Of a stretch of 64,000 bases of DNA, positions 24,700 through 39,000 are shown one piece after another. The DNA lies in assembly GCA_029721515.1 (NCBI GenBank), contig CM056553.1:10619849-10683848 (forward strand). The letters are read 5' to 3'. The DNA is from Synanceia verrucosa (Eukaryota > Chordata > Actinopteri > Perciformes > Synanceiidae). Position numbers and translations under genes: made by a program. The notes below the pieces were generated by a model. The model had not been told where the DNA came from, searched no databases, and saw only the letters and a list, made by a program, of their open reading frames with translations. Position 1 is the first letter of the stretch. Every line of letters begins with the position of its first letter.

Positions 24700-25850
24700 C
24701 ACGAGCATCTGATCCTTAAGCGACCAACCAGGCTGCAGATCTCAGCTGTCAGTCAAAACTCATTTTCCCCTTGTTTGAGCTGCAATTATTTGCACCCTAT
24801 TTCCTGCTCATCCGCTGCAACCTGGAGGCAACCACGACGCAAGTTTGCACAAGAAGCAGGTGAGTCATTTACCAGGCTTCTGTATATTTAAAAAAAATGA
24901 GAGTAAATAGTGCAAAGACCTGTTTGGTTTTTTTCAACCTCTTTTACTGTCCCTACAGCTGCCTCAGTTTGTTGTGTTACACTGCACTGCCACCTAGTGT
25001 CTGATTATTAACTCACTGCTTTATTGTTATTTCACACTGCAGTGTTAATCTGGAGGAAAATGTGATTCTTACCTGTTTGGATTTAGTTTTTAGTCCACCT
25101 GTGGTATAATACTGGTGCCACTGCCCCTTAATCTCACCAGTGAGGTGTCACCCTTCATGTGTCTGCATGCATGGCAGCAGAGCACACAGCTGCATCTGAT
25201 AGTTCATTAGAAGCACTGCATCATTAAGACTATTAGTTACACCTGGGACTCTCTGAGATTCTTTTGACTTGTTTTTAAGAAGCTGGTGCTGGAACAATTA
25301 TCCATTCATTTACAGAAACAAAGGCAAAAAAAAAAATGAGTGTAAAGTCTTGCAGAGCAATATTTATTTTAACACATTTCATTTAAACTGTATTGAAATT
25401 TAGTTTTTCGACACCCTGTCATTTTACTGAAGAACCAAGTTATCTTTGGTTGTATTAAAGAAAAATATAACACAAAATGTTTATGTCAATAATTATAGAT
25501 AGCATAAAACTTTTGTTGTGATGTTAAGTTGGTGTTCATCATTTCAGCCTTTTGAATCAGAATATGTCAGTTACTGTGTTGACATAAATAAATGTTGTGA
25601 TTGTGCATTACTGAAATAAACAGTGAATACTTTTTCTCCAATCATTGTCACATTTTACACTAATGCATCTGAACTGTCTGTCTGTGGTAAATCTTTAAAT
25701 GTTGTGCTAAATTTAAGCCAACATATTGAGAATGAATGCCTGGTTGTATTTTCGTCCCCAGATAACCGTTTGTCTGCCGGATCATTGTTGCATCTTTTCA
25801 GATGAGCATACCTGCAGGCTTGACGCACATATACACTATTAAAGATACAT
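24700..25850. other. Intergenic sequence between mid1ip1 and tspan6
   Basis: About 1.1 kb separates the mid1ip1 promoter from the inferred 3' end of tspan6. It is AT-rich; I see no coding exon, RNA gene or recognisable repeat. Confidence 0.5.
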
Positions 25851-25856
25851 TTCATC

Positions 25857-26769
25857 TTTATTTTTTTCCAAGCATTTCACATGCATCCACAAAAGAATAT
25901 CATTTTAACACTGAAGACTGTGCTATTAAGATGGCTGGGCGACTGTAATTGGCAGACGTTCAACAATACTGGCCTGTCAGTGCAGCTCCGTTTCAAGTGC
26001 TCACTGTGACTCAAAAACACTTGAGTTCAGGGTGGCGACCTCTTCGTCCATCTCTCAGGCTTATGTTGGTTTCACACACACAAACACACACAGAAATTTG
26101 CTTAGTGTTGCAGAGATGTTTACCATTTATCAGCTTATTGTCTAGAATTCATTTGCTCAGCTACAGACTTTTTTTCTTATAGCAAAAATTACAAAATAAG
26201 GCAGCTGCATTTTACAAAGACACAAGAAATGGAAATGTTCAAGACAATTGGTTGAGTTGATTAACTCAAAGTAACATCTAAGCTAAATAATAGAAATCCC
26301 TAGTTATATCTCAGGAGTAACAAATGATCTCCGAAATGCGCAGGTCCCTTTAAAGTTTTGGTCAAACTACACTGCAGATAACGTCCCTTTTTTTGGATTT
26401 CCTTTCCCATCGTTTCCCTTCTCCTCATTTGTTATTGGTGAATAAAATAAGAAGCAGTGAGTGTTTTTCCCTCTCTAAAATAATATCGACTGACACACAT
26501 AATATTAAAATCACAGGAGATTTCTTTCAACTCAGTCTGCGTCAGGAGCTGCCCATCAGTGACCTGCAAAGACAGAATGAAAACATGAGTCAGACTGGTT
26601 GTCCCAGTATAGAGCAGCTAATTTATATTTGAACATTGATCATTAGACCACTGCTGCAGGCTGCTGTACTAGAGGGTTCAAAATGTGTGTCACTACAGTC
26701 CGACAGCAGTTCAGAACGTTTCACTTCATAACTGTGCTGAAAACAAGCCTCACCTGCAGCAGGTCACTG
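25857..26769 (-). other. tspan6: Probable 3' UTR of tspan6
   Basis: Noncoding minus-strand sequence below the stop at 26770. A minus-strand AATAAA lies near 25857; another near 25362 is an alternative end. Confidence 0.4.
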
Positions 26770-29700
26770 TTAGACCATCTCATACTGGTTGTTGGTTATG
26801 TATCGAGACAAGCAGCAGGACAAGAAGATCCCAATGAGCTGAAACACGAAATAAAGACTCATTAAAACACAATTCTAAAATATGTCACTATATAGAGCTG
26901 TGGATAAAGAGACCAGACAGTACAACTGTACACACAAGCTGTCAAGTTGTTTTAACTATCTGTTGAGAGCGCTAATTGTTGTTATAACTGGCTGTAAATG
27001 ATACTTGACTTTGACCTTCGGTGCATAGTTTTACAATTTGATGGTGGATTATAATCAGCGTGTTGCTTTGGTCACGTTTGCTCATACAGTTGTTTTAATC
27101 CAGGCTGTGAGAAACGTCACATTACTACTTCCTACTGTCTTCCTGCAGTCAGTGTATTAATGTCTGACAGACCTGGATGTTTTCCCTGTTTTTTGTTTTT
27201 TTTTTTTACAAATGAAACACTGAAAGAAGTCTCAACATTTAAAGAGTGACAACACCCCTGAGGTCTACTCGAACCCTCTTTATGTACCTGGAAGAACGCG
27301 ATACCAAAAGAGATCCCTGCGATGATTCCCAGGTTGGACTCCATCACATAGGTCACACGTGCAAAGCAGCCCTACAGCAGAAAAAAAAGAGGCTTTTAAA
27401 GCTTTCTACAAAATAAAGCTGGGCATTTTTTCAGCTGAATGATTACCTGGCTTGTTCTTAACATCTATTCAGACACGTAGTTGTGGTGTGAGGCGGTGAA
27501 CTCACCACTGTGTACACCTCTTTTCCAGCCGTGTCCAGGTCTTTCAGGGTCTCCGGTTTGCAATTAGTGTTGTCTTTACAGCAGCTGGCAGGGACCCCAT
27601 TTTCTTTAAAGTAAGCTGTCTCGCTCCAGTCGGTATAATTGTTCACCCCACAACAATGCAACTATATGGAAAAAAAGGACAACTACAGTATTAAAATACT
27701 GAGGCAAATTTATTTTACGAGATGGAGAAGTGGGTCGATAAATGTTTTTATAGGGCTGGGCAAAGCATGTTAAAGAAAAGCATGCACCTTGTGTTAAAGT
27801 GAATTAAAATATCGCAGGAGTGAGACAGTGTCCACAGACCTGAGGAGCCTAATTGCACAGGTCAGCTTTCTGTACGATTTGTCTGCATTTATCTGCCATA
27901 TTACAGTTTTTAATCACATAAACAGTTTTTGCACCCCATATTTCTTTTAAGGCACTTTATTTTATTTTGGTTCTTTTATGTTTATGTCATGCACCAAGAT
28001 ACCATGTTAAAGTCCTTGTTTGTGTGAACTCACTTGGCCATAAACTTGTTACTAATTCTGAAACTAAATAGAAGAAGTTAGCTTCAGTGCTTGTTAAATG
28101 GGTGACAGCTGACTGCAGATCAGTTAACATCATGGAAGACTCTGGTCTAAGAGGCTGGCTTGTTGTGGATTGCAATCACTGTACATACACCCACTGTTAG
28201 TATGACCTTAAATTGTGGTCAAATACTAAATGATAGAATTTTAAATGTACAATGATAAAATGTGATTAATCACGATTAAAAATTCATTCATTTGATATCC
28301 CTGGTTTTTAATTAAGAAAATAGAGCTGGATATTTGTTGTCTTGTCACAAGTGAGTGACGTCAATGCAGATGTTTTGGATCACTGACTGGGAAAACACCT
28401 GCAGTGACGAGAGCAACAGACTCAAAAGTTTAAACCCACTGTGTTTAGTTGTGTTTATACAATCCTCCTCTATAAACAAGAGTCCTTTAGTTTGTACAGT
28501 GAGACACAAACACAGTTAGATAAGAGGAAGTAGTGTCATGGAAAACCTCCCACTTACAGTCCTCTGGATGGCGTCAACCGCAGTGCTGCTGCTGTCCGTG
28601 CTGTTGTAGTTCATCACAGCGTTTTTATAGGCAAAGCCTAACTTGGCTTTGATCTGATGAATTGAAAACAAAGGTTATATTTTGTTGTGCTAATGACACG
28701 ATCTATTTAAAAGTACAAATTTGAGAAATAGCTGACCTCATGTCTGAAGATAAAGCCCGAAATGCCGGCCACAAGCTCAGCCAGGAACACCAAGGTCAGA
28801 AACATGGCATACTGAAGGGAGCAATGCAGATAAGACTATTAAACAAAGTCAGGTCTGAAGGGAAAAGTTCAGGCGACTTGCTGCACCTTCACTGACCAGT
28901 TTGAGCATCCATGGGCTGCCGCGGCACGTAGCGAAGCAGCCGAACAATCCGAAAATAACGATGGTGGCTCCGGTCCCGATGAGGACATATGGCGCATTGG
29001 TGCTCTCCTCAGAGGCCAGAGAGAAGTAAGCCTCCAGGCTCACCTTCCCCCACACACCGACGGCCAGCAGGATGACGCCTGTGAACTGAAGACAGCAGGG
29101 ACAGACACAGTTAAAGTTCAGTAGCTTTTTAACAAATAACAATCATGATCAAATCTACAGTATTTCATTTTTTGACAAGGATTTTAAAAAGGAAGAATTG
29201 TGTCAGACAAGTAAACCTCAAGTTTTTCCTCACAGGCTTTATAAAAGCTGTCGCTAAATTACTAACTGAACATTTGCTAATAAAATGGCTATAAAACTGG
29301 AAGGTGAGAAAATGTATTTTGTTAATCAAATAATTTTTTTGTCAAGGAAAAATTCCAAGAATAAACTGTACTTAATGAGACACCTGGAGAGACGTCACTC
29401 TGGGTCCATTTTCTGATGTTTCATAAAGCAAACAATCAAGCCTTCTCACCAGCTAATCTCTTCCCATCATGTGTGGTGAAAACACTGCAACTCAGCTCTA
29501 AAATATTAAGTTCTACGGTGCACCAAGCTGTGATAATGGATGCTCAGATAGACAAGTGATCCGCACTGAATCTGGCTGAATATCAAGGATACTTTTAATT
29601 AAGAACCATGCTGGGCTGAATCCAGGAAAAAACACTGTTTCTCTCATTGATTTGCTCTATTAAAGCTGTTCTCAGTGGAGGAAATGCAGATGAGTTAAGA

Positions 29701-31320
29701 GGGGCATGCCGGAGGTCAGACACACAGTGCGCATTGAGTGAAAACACAACACCCCTAATATTCACAATCACCATTTCACCGATCAACTCATCGGTCATGA
29801 GATCCAGACCCTGCACGTTATGTATTTACGTGTCGACATTTTAGCAAAAACACACCTGGGATCGGCCACCAGCCTCAGCCTGAGGTTTAATCATCTCAGC
29901 ATCTTTACGACTGCCCAGACTAGTCATTAGCGTGAGGGGAGGCATCAGCTCAACCAGCCAGGAGCAATAAATTGTCAGATAAAAGCACTGACCTGAACTT
30001 TGTGTGAGCAGCAGCAGCAGCCTGAGGTGGCTGTTTGCTCAGTACAAAGATTAACGGGGGAGAGGAACGATAACTGCTTGTTTTCTTCAAGGTGTTTCAG
30101 TTTTCCTAACATATAATGACAGCGTGCATTATCATTTTATGACAATTATGGCCTCATTTAATCACTTTGTTAATAAGCAATACAAAAGATGAGTCCATAA
30201 ATCAGGTACTGACAGAAAATGAATCAGCATATATTTTGATAGGCGATTTTATAAATAAAAATACTTAATTTTATCATGTACATATTTGCTTTTAAATATG
30301 AATATCTTTGGGTTTGGGACTGTTGGACGGACAAAACACATTTGGAGATGTCGCTTTAGGCTATAAGAAACTAAAAAGGTTCCTGGAAAGAATTACACAA
30401 CTTTGTACTATTATTAGAAGAAATTGTGGTCCAATTAATTAACTGCAGCTCCACGACTGAGTAATGAGTGAGTTTTCACTGAGTGCACAGATGTACATTC
30501 AAGCTGCAAAAACACATATGGTGCAATGCAAATATTTTATTTTTTTTTCCTACAGGCGACCACACAACTCAACATACATAATAAGAATAAAGCCAATTAT
30601 AATAAAATATTTCAAATTGAGGTTTAAAGGAAATCACAGTTTCCCTTAAATTAGTACCAAGGAAACCAAACGACATAGTTCAATAACAGAACATAAAAAG
30701 GCAAATATTTAAATAGCTGATTTATCGTTTCATTAAAAGTCATGACGTCATGATAAATAACCTGTGCATCTGTCTATCATTAATAGACCTGTCATTGCAG
30801 CATAAGGTATAATTGAGTTGGGCTGCAGAGAAAAAAACAAGGATAAAAGTGTTAAATGTAACCTTAATTTGATAAAATACTAGTTCTAGTAACTAAGTCA
30901 CGCTGTGGTTTTGATGTGAATTGTTTACTTTCCTAAATCAGTGACGTAAAACAGCTAACGGCTGTTTTCAGGGCAGTGAAGTGTTGATTAATCCGACTAA
31001 ACCACACAAAACTGCTCCAACGGTCGGTACATTTTCAAAAAGTGGCTCTTCATGTCAACACTAAACCAGCTCTAGTTTAAACTGAGGACATTTTATCGAC
31101 ATGTTTAACTCCCAGGGTGTCCCTGTCGTGATTTGAGTAAATGGTGTTAGCCTAGTTGGCACCGCCGCAGCAGCTTTTAGCCCATTGTTGCTCCTTTAGC
31201 TTGTTGTCCCCCATTACATGACATGCAGCTCACCCAGAATATGAGGCTGTAGGAGATGAGGAAAGTCTTCAGGCAGGTAATCACTGGCTTCGTCTGAAGC
31301 CGTCGAGACGGCGGCGACAT
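26770..31320 (-). CDS. tspan6: Tetraspanin-6, 251 residues, seven coding exons
   Basis: Four-pass tetraspanin of plasma and endosomal membranes; mammalian TSPAN6 is reported to dampen RIG-I-like receptor signalling. Exons (minus strand): 31320-31234, 29085-28897, 28811-28737, 28653-28558, 27661-27506, 27371-27288, 26838-26770, all in phase 0, with GT-AG borders. Starts MSPPSRRLQTKPVITCLK. Membrane segments about 13-40, 56-78, 93-115 and 210-235. The large loop carries CCG (152-154), PASCC, a further NC and GC. Ends NNQYEMV. It is called TSPAN6 rather than TSPAN7 because SPPSRRLQTKPVITC, GKVSLE.YFSL, LHCCGV..Y.DW and MES..GI.AGISFG follow TSPAN6. Its neighbours (srpx2 and sytl4) agree with human Xq22.1. 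Confidence 0.93.
28085..28175 (+). repeat. Dispersed repeat, second copy (shared with 12920-13012)
   Basis: Lies in the tspan6 intron between the exons ending at 28558 and starting at 27661, in the same orientation as the 12.9 kb copy. The flanks include a GGGCTGGGCAAAG segment and ATTAATCACGATTAA, common in fish interspersed repeats. Confidence 0.55.
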
Positions 31321-31847
31321 GGTGCTGTTTTTACTTTAAACTAGGAAAAAAGAGAGAAAAGTTGACTTCACAGCGCCCTGGAGGGGAGAGGGGGAGAAAA
31401 AAAAAAACTTCAGGGATAAATCCGGGGAGAGAGGGGGAAGTGTCGTCACTAACCCAGATTCACTTTCCTGAAAGGAAAACAGCTTAAAACAGCCAACAGT
31501 CAAGTCAGCAGCGACATGTGCACGACATGTCAGTCAGGCACACATTTCAAAATAAGATGCCGATATACAGCTTTCAAAATAAAACGGCAACATATAGCTA
31601 AAACGTCGAACTTTCAAAGTAAAGCACCAACCGAAACATTGCTTTAAACTGTTAAAATTGTCTCACTACTTGCTCGTGATTTGGCTGTTTTACAATTTAA
31701 ATGTGACTGATCCAATAGATTTTAATCTTCTTAACCCAAATTATGAGTTAATAAATAATAATTTTAATGTTGTGGTTGTAGCTCATTGTTTATTTTTATA
31801 TAAATGCGACATAGGCGGACATTTGTTGCCTCCACACGGCTCTCATC
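31321..31847. promoter_or_regulatory. Divergent promoter interval between tspan6 and srpx2
   Basis: The tspan6 start codon (31320, minus) and the first plus-strand exon (ATG at 31848) are only 527 bp apart. On the plus strand TATATAAA at 31797-31804 is a good TATA box, about 45 bp before that ATG. The tspan6 side has purine-rich, TATA-less sequence. Confidence 0.5.
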
Positions 31848-32059
31848 ATGGCCACAGCTGAGCCGGTGTTGTTCTTAGCTAACGGTGCTAACAGCTTCAA
31901 CAGTGAAAACTATGGCAACAACACTGCTGACAGAGCTAACAGTGTTAGCCTGGGCGCTACATTTCTGAAATGGCAGAGAGATATCAGCTTTAAACTCCAA
32001 GAGAGCGCTATTTACCTCAAAGTACGGAGAAACAACAAGCTAACAAGAGCACTGCTCAG
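31830..32059 (+). other. srpx2: Probable first exon of srpx2 (5' UTR or N-terminal extension)
   Basis: Downstream of the TATA box at 31797. The ATG at 31848 opens 70 codons (MATAEPVLFLANGANSFN and on) that end at a good donor, CTCAG/GTAGAC after 32059, in phase 2. The next acceptor, TTCTTCCCAG/GAGTG at 33050/33051, continues the same frame without a stop into the SRPX2 signal-peptide exon. It is either an untranslated exon carrying an in-frame ORF or a real N-terminal extension. Confidence 0.5.
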
Positions 32060-33072
32060 GTAGACATTAATATATACTTTACTATATAATACCATCTTTT
32101 CGTAGCTAATAGCTGTTTGCTGCTTTAGTGTTATTAATGCTTTTTTTTAACGGAAATAATCCATTTAAATTGCTAATTCAGAAGCAGTCCATGCTGAATG
32201 TATTCGAGTCACATTTACCAATAGTATTTAAGGTATTTTATGTTCAGGGTAGTAACATTATTATTTCCCGTTTTGTGCTGTCTGCCTTTATAATAAGAGG
32301 CATTATATGACACAGTTGAATGGGCTGAATTATCATAACACATCACTCTGAAGATAAAAATTAGATTTTCTTTTGTTTCTGTTTCAGCATTATGTCTTTT
32401 GTGTAGTTAAATTACATGTAATGACACTGTGAAAGCTACATCATATTACATTAAATGGTGCTAAGTGGGCATTAGACATATAACAACACACCTGTTTTGA
32501 AACTGCAGTGTATTTTCTGTCTCAGTGTCTTTGAATCACTTTAAATGCTTTATTTACATAGTCCTACAGGATATTACTGATCAATATTAAGGTCCCATGA
32601 GGATAGTGGATATATGAGTATCATAATATGGGAAAATCACTACGTCACTATAAGTCACCACTGAGTCACACTATCAGCATATAATAAATACTATCAGTCT
32701 TCTGAATGTATTTTATCGTATATATCTATATTTATGTGTGGACGGCTCCTTCAGTGTGTGGTTATCAAATGGCTCCATCATCATGTTTAATGCATCAGTG
32801 GGAGGAAACATAAGAGGTCCGATAGCTCCACCATGTGGTGTTTGTCTTTGGTGATAAACTAGAAGGATCCTTTTCAAAACTGCGGAGACTCTGGTGTGTC
32901 GGGTGTCTCTTTTCTCCAGCGGATATAATTAAAGTTTTTCAAAGTGGTTTCTTACAACAATTGTTAACTTTCTCTGGATTGTAACTTTGTAGTTTTTCAG
33001 TTAGACTCTGGGATCTGAACCAACGTGCGCGTTTTTTTTTTTCTTCCCAGGAGTGTCATCTGTGTTTCTGAC

Positions 33073-36000
33073 ATGCTCCTCTGCTTTGTTACTGTGTTCA
33101 CTTTATACATCTCAGGTGAGTCTGAACAATAACTTCCTTATTTATGTGTTAAATCTGAATATTATTTGATTGATCAGGCTAAATCCATCAAAATGTTTTA
33201 CAAACCTCACCTTAAAAGTTGTAAAATCAAATCTCAAATCTCTCCTCTGTCCCTGCAAGAAGGGAAATGCCTTCATCTCAGCAGTAATAACAACTGTATT
33301 AAATGCAGATGTGTTTTTGAGGCCACTGGGTGAATGCAAATAGAGCTCACTCCTGCCTTTAGGAATGAGGAGCTGAAGGGATACATGCATCAGAATCCAG
33401 TCAAAATGAAGCTTGCAGTTGAGCTGCCTTCCCTCTTCAGGAGCCCCTCTGCTTTGCTGACCAGGCAGTTTAATTACAGCTCGGCTCCAATCACTGCCAG
33501 TTAATTACTGAGGAGTCCCCCCTCTGGGCCGAGTGTGCTAAAGCCTTCATTTAATCCTGCAGAGATAATAGCTTGACCTGAGATACACCTAGAAGCTCAG
33601 ATGATAATGCAGAGTAGTTGAAAGGATGCTGGCCACCTTTGTCATTAGAGACAAATGAAGCCTTTGCAGCTCAAACAGGCAACATTTGTCAAACTACACA
33701 CCTTCCTCTGCGTGGCGTGACTCATCCCTGCTGCCGACAGCCAAGACGTCTAAAAGTCAGTGCTGTGAGAGGTGCATGATGCTCCGTCAGCGTCCTGGTA
33801 TTCTACACACATAGTAGAAATATTCACATCCTTTACTTAAGTAAAAGTAGCAGTGCACCAATGTAGAAACATCACAAGTTGTCTAAGTCCCGCACATAAA
33901 ATCTGACTTAAGTAAAAGAAGTGCTAAATCAGAATTTAGATAACTTCTTAAGAGGGGTTGTGTCGCCCAGTGGTTCTGTGGATTGGATCCCTTCAAAGGC
34001 TCACATGATGAATCTGAGGAGTCTTAACATTATAATAGATTAGGAAAAGAAGAAAGAGAGAAGGAAATAAAAAAAAAAGTTCTGCTGCGCAAATTTGTGT
34101 TAACCTTTTCTCCAATCTTTTTTTTTTTGGAATTAAACCACATGAGGAGTTAAAATAATAGGTGTTTTCTTTGTTGCATATGATTGTATACTCATGTCTA
34201 TGGATTTTGGAGTGTCGATTAGACAACACAAATCATCTGAAGACATCAGCTTGGGCTGTGAAGCAACCTCAGTTATACAGTACTTGAGTTACTTTTCATC
34301 CCTGCACTAGTTTTACCTGCATGTAATTAAGAACACTGACTTTTAATAACCATATGCATGGTGATGCATGTCACCTGAAGTAATGTCTGTCTATGGGAAC
34401 CCATCAGGCTGATGAGTCTGTTTATTTCCTCTGTGACTAATTCTCTGCAAGCGAGACTTGGGAAATATTAGTCTGGGGAAGTGTTACTGAGTGGAACATC
34501 GGACTCATTATGAGAAAAAATGCTGACGAAGGGTTTAATCTGCACATCGCTGGAACTGAAGCAGAGCGGGGGAAGCTGGATGTGATGCAACGTTATTGTT
34601 ATTATTATTATTATTAGAAACTGTTAAAAGGGAACTTTGTTTGGTAGACAGTCTGGTTATGCTGAAGCAGAGGAAGCGCTACAGGAACTGCCTTGAAAAA
34701 GGGGTGGAGGTTGACAGCCTGGAAAGTCTGGCACTTGGTTCTAAACATGGAGTCATGATGTGCCTGAACCACAACTGCCGAGAAAGGAGGAGAGCAGTGA
34801 AAAGGATTTACTGTGCAAAAAGACACAATGCATAATGAAGGACATTTGTAAAGCGCACACACACACACTTCTGCTCAGTACACGAAAAGTGATGAGTAAG
34901 AGGAAATTCTCCAAGTGAGTAATAAAAACATGCTGTTTGCCCTGACTTGTGGTGAAAGTTATTGTTGACTCAAAGGGCCAGAAAACCCTACAGTATATAG
35001 TCCATCATGCTTTTTTTCTCTGCACTCATATCTAATGCCTGTCCCTTTTGGGAGATTTCCATGGCTCTCAGGTTTAAGCAGGAGTTTCCACTATCATCAC
35101 AGATTTTAAATTCAGGTGTCTTTGGATAGGAATGTTTTGAGTTTGTGTTAAAAGGAAACCTGAGGAGAAGTTTTGGAGAAAAAAGATTGTGTGATCACAT
35201 CAGAAATGTTAATTTTTGGTTGTCCCATGTGTTTTTTTCAGCTGGCTCTGGGACCACAGTATACCACAGCTACACTGACTTTGTTGAAGAAGACTACGCT
35301 CCTCAACTCGACTACAACAGTGCGTACATGGAAAACACAGACTCTCTTGGGCAGGGGTGTCAAACATATGGCCTGAGGGCCAGAACTGGCCACTTCTGGC
35401 CAACCCTGAAAATTTTGTCAAAATCCATCCACAACTTTTTGAGTTATGTTGCAAACCAACAAATAAAGAAACCCTGGTTAAAAATAACCTCCTTGGTGGA
35501 GGTAATAAAAAGGAATCCACTGTGCTTTGTGTGTTAACTCATTGGATTATATTATTCAGAGCCACAACAAAATATACAACAATTTAGAACAACAAAGACA
35601 AAGGATTCGTTGGCAGATTTTGAGGAAACGACAAATCAACTGTCAGAAAGTCAACGAGGCTTGACTTTTCAGGCTACTCATCATCTGTTCTGTAAAAAGA
35701 TTGTTTCTTCATTAATTGCGAACATTTTCAAAATAAACTTGTAGTGCTACACACGAAAGGAAAGGAAGGTCTTATTATTGAAGGTTAAGATGCAGTTTTG
35801 TAACTGGTGCGATCCACTTTGGGCTGAATGTGGCCAATTAGTGCTTCACATGTTTGGTTGCTCTTTAATCTCAGACCCTCACTGGTGTCATTCTCCGGGT
35901 CTGACCAATGGGGAGGTGACCTGCCACTCCCCTCGAGGTGCAGCCTACAGGAGCACACTGGGCACCAGCTGTGAGATGAGCTGTGATCGAGGATACCGAC

Positions 36001-39000
36001 TGCTGGGGAAGAGCTCAATTCAATGCCTCCCCAGCCGCCGCTGGTCTGGGACAGCTTACTGCCGCAGTATGTGGAAGATGACTATTCTCATTTTCTTATT
36101 CAAAACATAGAATAGTTCTTGACAAATACACTCTTAACAGGTGTTTGATTAATTTTTGCTAACACTACAGTGCCTAGCTGTTTTAGGAAAATATTAACCA
36201 AATTTTTTAGTACTGGTTCTTAAAGATTTACGTCTCAGTATGAGGAAGACATTTTCAGTGAGCATCAGGTAGACTCAACTAACTCACTGTTGGTTTTGAC
36301 TTTTCACAGGAGTTTCTGATAAATATGATAGAATATCAGCAGCATCAGAGTATTGATGTATGTGATTTTCTTCGACCCTTGACCTCAACATGTGTGTGTC
36401 GGTGTGGCGATGTTTCCTTCAGAGATGCGCTGCCACGTGCTGCACCTCATTCCATATGGCAGATACACCTGCACTCATGGTTTCATGGTGGACTCCAGAT
36501 GTACGTTCACCTGCGACCCTGGCTATCGCATCGAGGGGGAACACTCACGTACGTGTCAGCGCTCGGGCTCGTGGAGCGGAGTGCAGCCAAATTGTGAAGG
36601 TACACACTGTGGTCTTATCCTCGCAGATCCACATAAAGCTTGCCAGAAGACTTTGTTGAACTCTCAGCTATAGGCTCAACTCACTGTCGCAACATGGACC
36701 TAAATTCAGGCCATCTGTGTTGCTGCCCAGTTTTTCATTGTTCTTTCACAATCCAGTGTCTCACATTCACACAACAACAAGCATATTTCCTGCTCCTCTG
36801 TTCTTTGGACTGAATCCAGTGCTGTGGTCTCTCAGTCTTCATATTCTCCTCTGCTGCTACAGTCAGATGAATTTCCTTCCTGAAAAATCCCCAATAATAT
36901 TATCAACTATTTCAGATACTGATCCTCCAAAGATCAAGTGTCCTCCGTCCAGACTCAAGGTCGCAGAGCCTGGAAAACTCACTGCGACTGTGACCTGGGA
37001 CCCCCCAGCTGCTAAAGACACTGCTGATAAATCACTCAAGTACACCACTCTTTTGTTTCGCTTCCCTTTCCTGTTTATCTTAAAATTACATTAAATACTC
37101 AGCTCTCACTGTGCTCGCCTCTTTGCAGTGTAATATTAGTCGGCCAGGAGCCAGGCACCGAATTTAAAGAGGGAGCGAACATCATCCGATACAAAGTGTA
37201 CGATCAAGCCAGAAACAGAGCGGCCTGCAAGTTTATTGTACGTGTTGAGGGTAAGTTGACTTATGCCTTTAAATACTACAATTTCATACTTACACTCACA
37301 GCATTATAGCTTTGATGTCACATTGGATTTCCCTTCTTTCCAGTGAGAAGATGTCCAGTTCTACCTCCACCTCTGCACGGCTACGTCACCTGCTCGTCTG
37401 ATGGCAACAACTACGGTGCAACATGTGAATATCACTGTGACGGAGGGTACGAACTGAGAGGCGTATCGAGTCGCGTCTGCCAGTTCAACCGCAACTGGGG
37501 AGGAGATCCTGCCGAGTGTGTTTGTGAGTCTACTTATGAATTTGCAGGAGAAATGTAATAATGTAAGAAGGTATCAGTGTAGGATGCTGTTGTTACTTTA
37601 TGTGTTTTCTAGCGATGGAGATTAGATCAGATGTAAAGACGGTCTCTGCTCTCCTGGATCAGTTCTACGAAAAGAGGAGGCTGCTGATCATGTCTGCGCC
37701 CAACATATCTGACCCAGACTACCAGCTGCAGAACATCATGATACAAGTGAGGAAATGTTTTTGTTGCTGTTTTGTATGAAGTTCAACTAAAAAGAAAGCT
37801 TGACATTTTTTTTCCCTTGTTCCAACCAGAAATCAGACTGTGGATTAGACCTGCGACAGGTAACCGTAATCGAGCTCCTGGGCTCCCCGCCTCGAGAGAC
37901 GGGTCGCATTAAAGAAAGTCTGCTCAGCTCTGAAGTCATCGAGGGTTTGAGGTAACAGCAAGATACTTCATCACTTAGTTATGTTTCATTCTGTGTGTGT
38001 TTAGTTGAAAATGTTCATCCTGAAAAGGCTGGAACGTCCCACTCTGAATTAACAGGAAGGAGTCGTCTCCTCACTCGATTTATATGTCAGGAACCTCCTA
38101 ATAAAAAAAGAATCCTCTGTGGAAAAAAAAAATCCACTTGAAGGATTAACGCTGTTAAAAATAACAACATAGTAATTCCAGGGTAGCAGTAATGGGATTT
38201 CACAAAGGCTGACAGAACATCAATTGTAAACACCTGGCTTTAGTCCTCATGACAATCAGAGAGTAAAAGATTCTTCACCACCAGACACAAACAAGCAGGG
38301 AGCATTTTATCTTCGATTTTTACAGTGTGTAACGTGAGTGAGGGGCACTGCTGCTCACTTTTTCCAGACTGGAAAATCTCTTCAGTCTCTCTGCTGACAC
38401 ACAAATCACACAGCCGACTGAGGGCAGCATATCAAGGCACATTCTTTGAGCTGAATGGAAAAAGCACTCTGGGAAATGTAGGCAATCAATCGAGGGAGGT
38501 GTATACATCTGAACTGGGATGTTTCCTAGGGACTATAAATGTAAACAAGTGAACAGGTTAAGATTGAAGCTGTCCTGATATTCTAATGACAATAAAGTGA
38601 TGGTGTGTTTTATAAAAGAGAGAATTATGACAAAACTCTGTAGTTTTCTTCAGCTCTTTTTAGGACCTTTCAGCTCATTATTTTGGTTTTAACCTGTTTA
38701 GTTTGCCCTTGGAATAACATTATCATGCATTTGAATTTGTGTTTCTGGCCACCAGATGAATTCCAGTAATCATTAAATAATTATTCTTAGCTCTGTTTTT
38801 GGATAATATGTGGCTCTTTAGCTGCCAGTTGCTCCACTGTGTTCACCGGATCAACCCTAATGTTGTCTGTCTGCCATCTGGTGCTGAGCAGGTAACATAT
38901 TGTTGGTTAAAGCCAAGCTTCTTTTGATGCCAAAATGTGAGAATGCACTAAAATAGTTCAGTTGCCGACCAGAAAACTAAAACATTGAGATGAAAGATAA

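Noticed and set aside
26770..31320. Assignment as TSPAN7
   Set aside because: N-terminus SPPSRRLQTKPVITC, GKVSLE.YFSL and the large-loop pattern are TSPAN6-like, although FGLFGCFATCRGSPWMLK is shared with TSPAN7.
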